Below, piece after piece: positions 53,201 through 62,200 of a DNA stretch of 64,000 bases. Each line of letters starts with the position of its first letter. The first letter of the stretch is position 1. The notes under the pieces are model-generated. The model was not told the origin of the DNA. It was given only the letters and a program-made list of their open reading frames with translations, and made no database searches. Position numbers and translations under genes: made by a program. Origin of the DNA: Parapristionchus giblindavisi (taxonomy: Eukaryota; Nematoda; Chromadorea; Rhabditida; Diplogasteridae); NCBI GenBank assembly GCA_943737045.1, contig CALSFV010000303.1, forward strand, positions 124,001-188,000, written 5' to 3'.

Positions 53201-56200
53201 AAGACTTTCCCGCCAACCTAATATTAAAATAAAATTAATTAATTAATTAAATACTATTAACCAATGAGATACAACAATCAAAGTTTACCAAAAAATCTTC
53301 TCATTTTGTGATGTAGTGGCTGCGCAAGTTATACCAGAGCAGAGGAATCAAATTCCTTCTCTTCTCGAAACAGTTTCTCACCGGATAGAGTACGCAGAAA
53401 AAGCATGCGAAATGAAGAGATCGTTATTCTCTTCAATGAACTAATTCTCATTCTCAATATATTTGATGTAATAAATAACTAAATAAATAACTAAATAAAT
53501 AAGAATGAAGAAGACCATCTCTCAAAGACGGAAGGAAAGGAAAATGCACGAGCCCCTGTCATACTCTTACTCTTCTGCACAAAGTGCTGCTAAGATCAAT
53601 CATATTGTAATGTACTGTATTACTCTCACTTTCAGGAAAAAGCTAAAAATCGATTAAATACAATTGATAAGTACACACCTTGAGTACGATGGCTCCCTGT
53701 TCCGGCGTCATCGATTCAACCGATCGGATATACTGTAACCATCATTATCATTACTTCATTATACCATTCCGTGTTTTATTTTATTTTTGAATACGTATAA
53801 ATAACTATTATCTCAGTTACAACAAGAGAATACTGTAGAAGTGGCCGTGGGTGTGGGATACTCTCTCCAAATCATTAATCAGTAAATCAATGCATACTGC
53901 AGACATTAGATTAATGCATAGATGGGCACGCTGGGGGAAAGGCTGTGCGCAAACCGGGGAATTGTAAAGTAAGGCTATGCGCATGGATATTATTTTGCAG
54001 ATTTGATTGGAATTTTTCCAATTTTGGGAGGCAAAGCTGGGCGCAAAGCCCCGCAAGGGAAGGCAAGGCTGTGTGCAAAATGTATTCGTTTTCACGCGCC
54101 CACCTATGGATTAATGAAATTAATCAATAAATCAATGTATACTGTAGACATTAAATTAAGCGAAAAATCAATAAATCAATACTACACTCCAACCTCTAGG
54201 ATCTGCGACTCGCTGGGCAGAATCTTCTCGATGAGGGTCATGGTCGACGTGGATTTGGGCTGACCGCAGTGATTGGTTGATGAATCGGAAGTGGGCGGAG
54301 TCAGAGAGGATATGACCAGCTGACGCGTGCGCAGCGCGGCTGCGATGCGGCTGCCCGAGGCGGACTGTGTCGACGAGATCGAACCGGCCGTAGTGTCCGC
54401 GATCCATGTTGCGTTGTCACTAAAGAAGAGAAAAAATAAATAATCAGCAAATAATACCGTACCCAAATCAAATCAAATCAACGTCCTACTTGTATTGCCA
54501 AATACAAGTCTGCCTTCCTACTTGTATTACCAAATACAAGTCTGCCTATACTTGCCAAAGTATAGTACTATCTGTATTACCAAATACAGATCTGCCTAAC
54601 TCTGTATTACCAAATACAGAGAAAGTGAACAACAAGAAACAACGAAAAGAAACAAGAAAGAATAAGAATTCACTTACACGTTTGCTCGTCAAACAATCCT
54701 GGTCGCCAAAATGTTATGTCCTTAGGCACAACTCGTGTAGTAGATAGAGACTTTATTATAGAGACGAATAAGCACAACAGTGCAAGGCGAGAGAAGGTAT
54801 AGAAGTGAGCTGGGAAGGGAAACCGCAGCTCTTATATAGTGGTGCGTGACCGCGACGCGTAGGCAATCAAGGGGTTCAACGGGTCAACGGTTGTACGCTA
54901 GGTCAGACTACAATAACTAGGTGGCGTACATATCATTTATTTTCCTGTATGAGAGAGAAAGGGATGGTATTGGGGTTCTTCTTATCACGTTAGACGGGGT
55001 CAGGAAAACTAGTCTTCTTATGCCATAGTTATTATAGAGACGATCTTGATATCATTCATCATCATTGAGCGGTCGGTCTAGATTTTGCTCTGTAGTCTTC
55101 TAAGTTTTTCGACTTTCTCCGTCGTCTCATCCATCTACTACCTCGTTACACTTGGTCGCTGGGGGTCACCAGCAGGGAGGTTTGCTAATACCCCCCTCAC
55201 GAGGTATACAACTATTATTATCATGTCTTCTGGTCTCAATATGGTCTCACAAGAGTCATTCAATGAGTTGATATCGCTCTTCAAAGTAGTCTTGCCCATC
55301 CTTATTCGTATTGATCAGCACCTCCAATCTGTTCCTTCTGCTCCTTTATCATCTGATGCTCTTTCCTCACCATCTACTCTTATATCATCACTGAAATCGA
55401 TCGCTAGTGTTGTCACTCCTTCTTCCACGTGCACGTCACCCCAATTAACATATGCAGATCTCGTTAAGACAATTGGAAAGGATAGTGATTCAATTGTAAA
55501 GAAGTCTAAGAAAGCAGTTATAGTAGGTATCAAAGAGAAGAACTCGCCAGCAGAAACAGCTAAAGAGGATGAACTATTGATTAACTCTATTATTCAACAT
55601 ACGAATAACCAGGAGCTTAAGGAGTCATTGAAGAAGGGTGAAATTACTCATGAACGATATCCAGCTGAGGCTAAGCATGGTAAACGTCTAATCAAGCTAA
55701 CCCTACCCAGTAACCGACTGAGAGACGATCTATTGGATATCATACGAAGGAATGTGTCAAAGCCAGAATGTATCTCGAAGCATAAGGGTGCTTTCATTCG
55801 TCGGGATTTGATGCCATTGGAACTCGCTCAGGAAAGATTAGCCAGACAGGAAGCTCGTCGTCTCAACTTAATTGCTGGTTGTCTCCGTTATGGTGTCCGA
55901 GATGACAAGCTTATTAAGTTCAAGTCGGAGCGTCCTCTTCCTCCATCCTATACCAATCCATCTAGAGACCATGAGACCAAAGACCAAAAATCAGTGAACC
56001 TTACTGCCGATACAATAATCTCAGGTCGTCCTCCATCTGCTGATGCTTCCGCTGCTCCTCCTCCTGACGTATCTAATTCCGCTGGTTCTTCCACTCCTAA
56101 TGTCACCATTCGAAGACCCAAAGATGCCCCATCTGTATCTTCTGTATCAGGTTAGGCCGGTGGCAGTATTAGCTCTACCCCTGCACGCCCCCCATCTATT

Positions 56201-59200
56201 CTCTCTTTATCCTTCCCCGCTAATAATAATGATATGAATCACATTTCTTGTTTTTATGCTAATTCCCGTAGTTTAAGATCAAAGATAAGCTTTCTCTCGT
56301 TCCTCCTTGACTCTTTTCTTTTTCATATTCTTGCTTTCTCTGAGTCTTGGTTAGGTCATGATGATAATGATTGTATGTTTGTTGGTAGATCACCAGATTA
56401 CAGTATATTCCGCACGGATAGGCCTCGTATTCCCTCCCAAGGTAGAGGCGGTGGTGTTTGCCTTTTTATCCATTGCTCTCTTACACCAATTCTTCATAAG
56501 TCTCTCACTATTCCTGGTTTTGAAATTATTTCTGTTGATATACACCCTTCACCAACTTCTCATCTACATCATAATAAGATTAGACTAGTTCTTGTATATC
56601 GTGCCCCAAATTCGCCTATATCGTCAAATATACCATTTATTGATTTATTGACCCAATGTACAGATTGTCCCCATCCATCAGTTCTCTTTGGTGATTTTAA
56701 TTACCCCAATATTGATTGGTCTTCTTTGACGTCTCAGCCCTCCAATGATTTCCTTGATTTTGCTATAGACCATCATTTCCACCAATTCGTTTCTTTCCCT
56801 ACCAGAGTCAATCATGTCCTTGATTTGGTACTATCCAATTTTCCCATAATAAGTTCCATTAAAGCAAGTTATCCAATTAGTGATCACACTAGCATTTCCT
56901 TCTCTATATCATCTCCACCACCTATACGTCACAAACCCCCTCCTATTAGACAGTATCATCTAGCCGACTGGCAAGCCATAAATGATTCTATTTTCATGCA
57001 TAATTGGACCTTTGCCCTTTCAAATCTACCTGTTAACGAATCATACGAATATTTTGTTTGTTTTCTAAATAATTTATTAGATGAATTTGTCCCTATAAAG
57101 TGTATACAGCCTACTTCTAAATATCCCCGTTCACTTCGTATATTGTTTTCTAGGTTACAAAGATATCAAACCGTTGCCCCTAATTCAGTTTTAACTACCA
57201 ATATTAGAAACAAGTTTAGTAGATCTCTTCGTCAATTTGAATGTGATTTAGAACTCAAAGCTATCCACTCTCCCAATACTAAGTCATTCTATAATTTATG
57301 TAAAAGTCGTCTCAAATCTTCTAACTCTGATGTTTCTGGTGTTGTTGATTTAAATAGTAATTTATTGTTAAATAGTCAAGCTAAGGCAAATGCTTTCTCT
57401 GAATATTTTACCAATGTTCAAACCCCTCCCCAATTGTCCCCACTCCCTAAACTAATTCAGGGAACATATTCCTTTGATCTACCCTATATAAGTCCAGCAC
57501 AAATCTTGTCCGCAATATCTAACTTAGTTCCCAAGAACAATACCTCTCCTGATGCCATACCTAATCTTGTATATCTTAAGTGTAAGACCTCCATTGTTGT
57601 TCCTCTCACAATTATATTTAATCAGTCTCTTACTACGTCTACTGTTCCCCTTGCTTGGAAAACCGCTATTGTTAAGCCGATTCCCAAGAAACCTAGAAAC
57701 AATAATATCAGTAATTATAGACCTATTTCATTAACGGCCACATCATCAAAAATCTTTGAAAAAATTTTAATTGATTGTATTGTATCTTACCTTGATGACC
57801 ACGATATTCTTGATACCCATCAGGCTGGTTTTCGTAATAATCGCTCTACCACAACCCAACTAGTTGAAACTTATTCTAATTATCTATCCAATTTCTCTAG
57901 AGGATCCTCTATTGATTCCATATATTTTGATTATGCAAAGGCGTTTGATAGTATTGACCATCGATTATTGTTGTATAAACTTTCCAAAATAGGTTTTTCC
58001 GATCATATTGTTGCTTGGTTTAGATCTTATTTGTTCGGCCGTACACAGTCCATTTTCATTGATAATGTTTTCTCTCCTCCCGCCCCGATCATCTCAGGAG
58101 TTCCTCAAGGTTCTAGCATTGGTCCTCTTTTATTTATATTGTACCTGAATGACATTCAATCCATTATCCCTCCTCATATCAACCATGGTATTTTCGCTGA
58201 TGATATTAAGATATATGCCCCTGTCCCTGCCTCCTCCACAGACATTCAATATACTATTGACCAAATTTCTGAATGGAGCAAATTATGGAACATGACCCTC
58301 TCACCTACCAAATGTACTGTAATGCACTTTGGACCTCTTAAGAATAGAGCCACTTATTTTCTTGACGGTTATGCTTTATCCCCTTCTCCTATTGTTAAAG
58401 ACTTAGGTATTCACATGACCCCAAATCTGAAGTTTAATGATCACATCTCCATTATTGCTAATAGAGCCAGACAAAGGGCAAACATTCTATTCAAGACAAT
58501 ATATTCTAATTCAAAAGAAATCTTTCTTAAAGCTTATTGTGTTTATGTTAGACCCATTCTTGAATCATCTACTGTTGTATTTAATCCCACCTCTAAGCAC
58601 CTCACCAACTATCTTGAAGATGTCCAAAGAAATTATACCAAAAGAATGTTAGCTAAATGCCGTTTACCTCCTTCTCCTTATCACGATAGACTTACGTATT
58701 TAAACCTCGATACCCTTGAATATAGAAGAGCTATTTATGACATTCAATTTATTCATAATACTATACATAAGCTTAATTTGTTTGATTCATCTAATCTGTT
58801 TTCCGTTCTTCCTTCACAATACAACCGTCTTTCTCATCCATTTCGTATTGTTCTCCCTTATAGGATTTCTACTACCCATACTACATGTGCCTCTAGAAGT
58901 ATAGATATTTGGAATTCACTCCCTTAGAATTAGTTCTTTCACCCCAAAAACCCTTCCGTGCAGGGTTGATAAATCTTCCTCCCAATATTATCGTTAAAGT
59001 CTCTCGAATCCGTACCTGAATCCCTTCCCATTGAAAACTGCCACCGTGCCAAAACCGAAATCGCCTTGTGCGACGGAAATCCATCTATCCCTTTTCCCCC
59101 CTTACACACATCACCCTATTATTATATATATTTGATGGAATAAAGAATAAATAAATAAATAAATAGTTGTCGGTCCAGCGTGTGTCGTTCTGTCAGCTTG

Positions 59201-62200
59201 AGTTCCGTGAAGTCCTTCTTGATCATATCCGACCATCTCAGCTTCGGTCGTCCCCTTGGTCTCCTTCCTTGTGGCGCGTATTGTATCATCCTTCTGCATA
59301 CATGGTCTCTATCTCTCCTCTTCACATGTCCGTACCATCTCAGTCTTTTCTCTCGGATCTTTTCATTAATCGACTTACCCAACTTCATAATAAATTGAAA
59401 AAATCGATAATACCGTATCACTGCACGACAATCAATCAATACTACCGTACCTCGTTGCCTGCACATCATCAACGAACAGCAGGAGACCGAATCCGGCCGC
59501 GATCATTTCCTCCACACATCGAGAAGACGATGATGACGATGATTTAGCGAGCAGAATGCTCACGACTTTCTGTAATCGATAACCTACAGAAATTTTTAAA
59601 AAATCAATAATCCACAAGCTATCGTAATCAAAAATCAATAATCGACAAGCTACCGAAAGAAAAGATCAAAGAGATGGATCATTGTGTCCTAGCAGAGTCC
59701 CCTTTCCTCCCTTGCCCATTCGTCAATCCACCTTTAAATTTTAAACTCTTTTCACCCGTCATATTTATGTCTCTCGTTTCGTGTATAGTTGCTAAAATAT
59801 ATAAAATCGCCAATATACAGTCTAGAATAATACACTATACCCGTACTGGCACCGCAACCAACGATCTAATAAGATCTATACCGTACTCGTGCATATATAT
59901 CAACCATTGCAACCGTACCTTGACTGCGCCTTCAAGAGGACGAAGTTGTGCCGCCAGCGTCTTGGCGGCGTCAACGGGGATCGAAGCGAGCAGACGACAG
60001 ATGGCGGCAGCAAATGACAGCAAATCCATTCCTGAATCAATCTGATCATATCCAATCAATACGCAAAGCTACTACAGTACTTTCTAAAAAAAACTACAGT
60101 ACTATGCGTTGCCAACGTATATGCGATGTTATATTTGGCTTTCTGTGCCTGTCAGTGGTCAAACAGGCACACTGAACACTTGCATGCCTGGAGAGCTACT
60201 CGATAAAAATCAAAGAGAGAAATCATTGCGTGTAACGTATCCCATTTTTAACGAAACCAAATGAGTTCACAAGCTGGCGATATACAATCAATAAAAGTGA
60301 AAATACCGTACTCTGTGATTCCAGCGCAAACGAACACGACGTATCGGCTACGGTATTCCATGCGAGAGTCTGCTCGAGCGCACGCACGGCCCATCGAGCA
60401 GCGATTGAGCCCGTCAATCCGGACAGTAGACGATGCTTGGACAGACGACGAAGTTGTTCGGTCAGAAACTGGAAAAGATCAAAGATCAACGGTCAATCTG
60501 CTAGTAATTAATCACCAATTATTTTATCGATTAATAAAGAAAAATACCTTCAGTATGGTGATGCACGAATCACGAAGCTTGCCTATCGCCTCCAGCTCTG
60601 GCATTGTTGGAGTATGAATCTGAGATGTCAAAGATCAGAAATCATAGACCAAAGATCAGCGTGTACCTTGATCAGAGCCATGACATAGTCCACGACCACT
60701 CTGACCACTTCGGTCGTGCCCATTTCCAGGTGCAGCAGCCGGTACATCATTTGGATGGCGGACTGCAAAAAAGAAAATAGTACGGTATCCCCTGGGTGCT
60801 GTAGATTTGAGCAAGGAAAAAATGGATAACGTACATGCTGCGCCCGTACACACTGTTTCTTGGCCAGATGGAAGAGACACTGCCACAGCTTGAGCTGGTA
60901 TCTGGCGTCCATGGAGGCAAAGTCAAAGTTGTGCACGACCATGAGAACGCTGCAAGATTACGGTAGATCAGGGATATGTTTGGGGTATAACAGGGGGATT
61001 TGGGGGGAGTACTGGAACACTGACATTACACGCCCCCACAAATTTTATGTACATTCTGATGTTGCCGAGTGCACAAAAAAGGACTTGCTTCGGTACCCTC
61101 GCCGTCTATTTTTATATAGTGGGCCAATTCTTGAAATAGAGTGGGTTGATTCACAAAATTCGTTATTTTCGCATAAAAATCGTCATTTTAGCTTCATTCT
61201 TTTATCAAGTGGCCTAAAATGGACCTTACATAGTGGGTCAATCCTCGCACTGCGAGGGTATGGCAATGTATGGCTTCAGACCAAATTTATCACTTCTATC
61301 AGTGCATGAATACGGCCAGGGTACAGTACTGCCAGAGTACCGTACTCCCACCATGCGTTGCTATCAGAGTGAGTAAAACATACACTATGGAATGGATGAT
61401 GGCGGTGTCGCCACCTTTGAGCGTCCCGACCGCGAATTCGAATGAGTACTTGGGCGGAGCGTCGAGCTTCGACAGGCGAAACGTCGACGAGCCCTCGATC
61501 ATACCTGACAACATAATCGATCAATCAATTTTATCCCTTCAGAGTTCATATCTTTAAATAGGTCATATGTTCAAGGTAGAAGTTTTGTGAAGGATCGCCA
61601 GTGCCAAATCGTTTTTGGTCGAGGATGCCTAGGGCAATTGTCACGGATAAGAGATGATATAGCGGCATCAGAGTCATATTACAGTATTCTCACGTCGTCG
61701 CAAAGTAGCATCATTGTATCCGTAGTACAGTACAAATTGCGGCAAAACAGTATTCTTACATTCTTACATTTCGAAGTTACGGTAAGTTACAGTACCTTTC
61801 ATTTGATCGATTAGCGCGAGCAGTAGATCGGTGGCGTCATCTTTGGTCATAAGATTAACGAGAGGAATCGTCAGCGCGTTGATCTCCGCGCCCATCTTGT
61901 CGAAGACTATCTAAAGAATAAAGAATAACTAAAAGGATTCCCAAAATGTTCTATGTTTATGTGTTTCGATCAGTGCTTACTCACACTGAAATTTTACTTA
62001 AACTTATAATTTCTTACTTTTAATTTTCTTAATTATATGAAATTCCATTTCTAATGTTCTGTTCTAAGCAGTCAATTTCTCAAAACAGAACATCTCGAAA
62101 GTGAATAATTTTCTGTGTGAGTATGTATACTGGATTCGATAAACAATCATTCTTTCTACCGTACCACATAAGGGATATGGTAACACCTTTAATAATAGGT

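Larger units (their letters stand above)
50398..53218 (-). mobile_element. Mariner element split by a foldback
   Basis: Ends GGTTGGCGGGAAAGTCTTTG inverted, flanked by TA (50396-50397, 53219-53220). Minus-strand transposase remnants: N-terminal/central [28 protein letters not shown] and [17 protein letters not shown] (52440-52854), and C-terminal [20 protein letters not shown] and [13 protein letters not shown] (50560-50760). These are the hallmark motifs of D,D34D mariners. Nonsense and frame breaks plus a 1.4-kb insertion at 50840-52258 make it inactive. Between ATR exons 14 and 15. Confidence 0.93.
55082..59168 (+). mobile_element. Apparently intact CR1-like non-LTR retrotransposon (4.1 kb)
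   Basis: Two intact ORFs (55223-56155, 56234-58927), a short 3' UTR and a tail of AATAAATAAATAAATA. Flanked by GTCGGTC(T/C)AG (55072-55081, 59169-59178). The insertion splits an older minus-strand LINE just after its LTERHTLDR codons. It lies in the intron between ATR exons 12 and 13. Confidence 0.9.
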
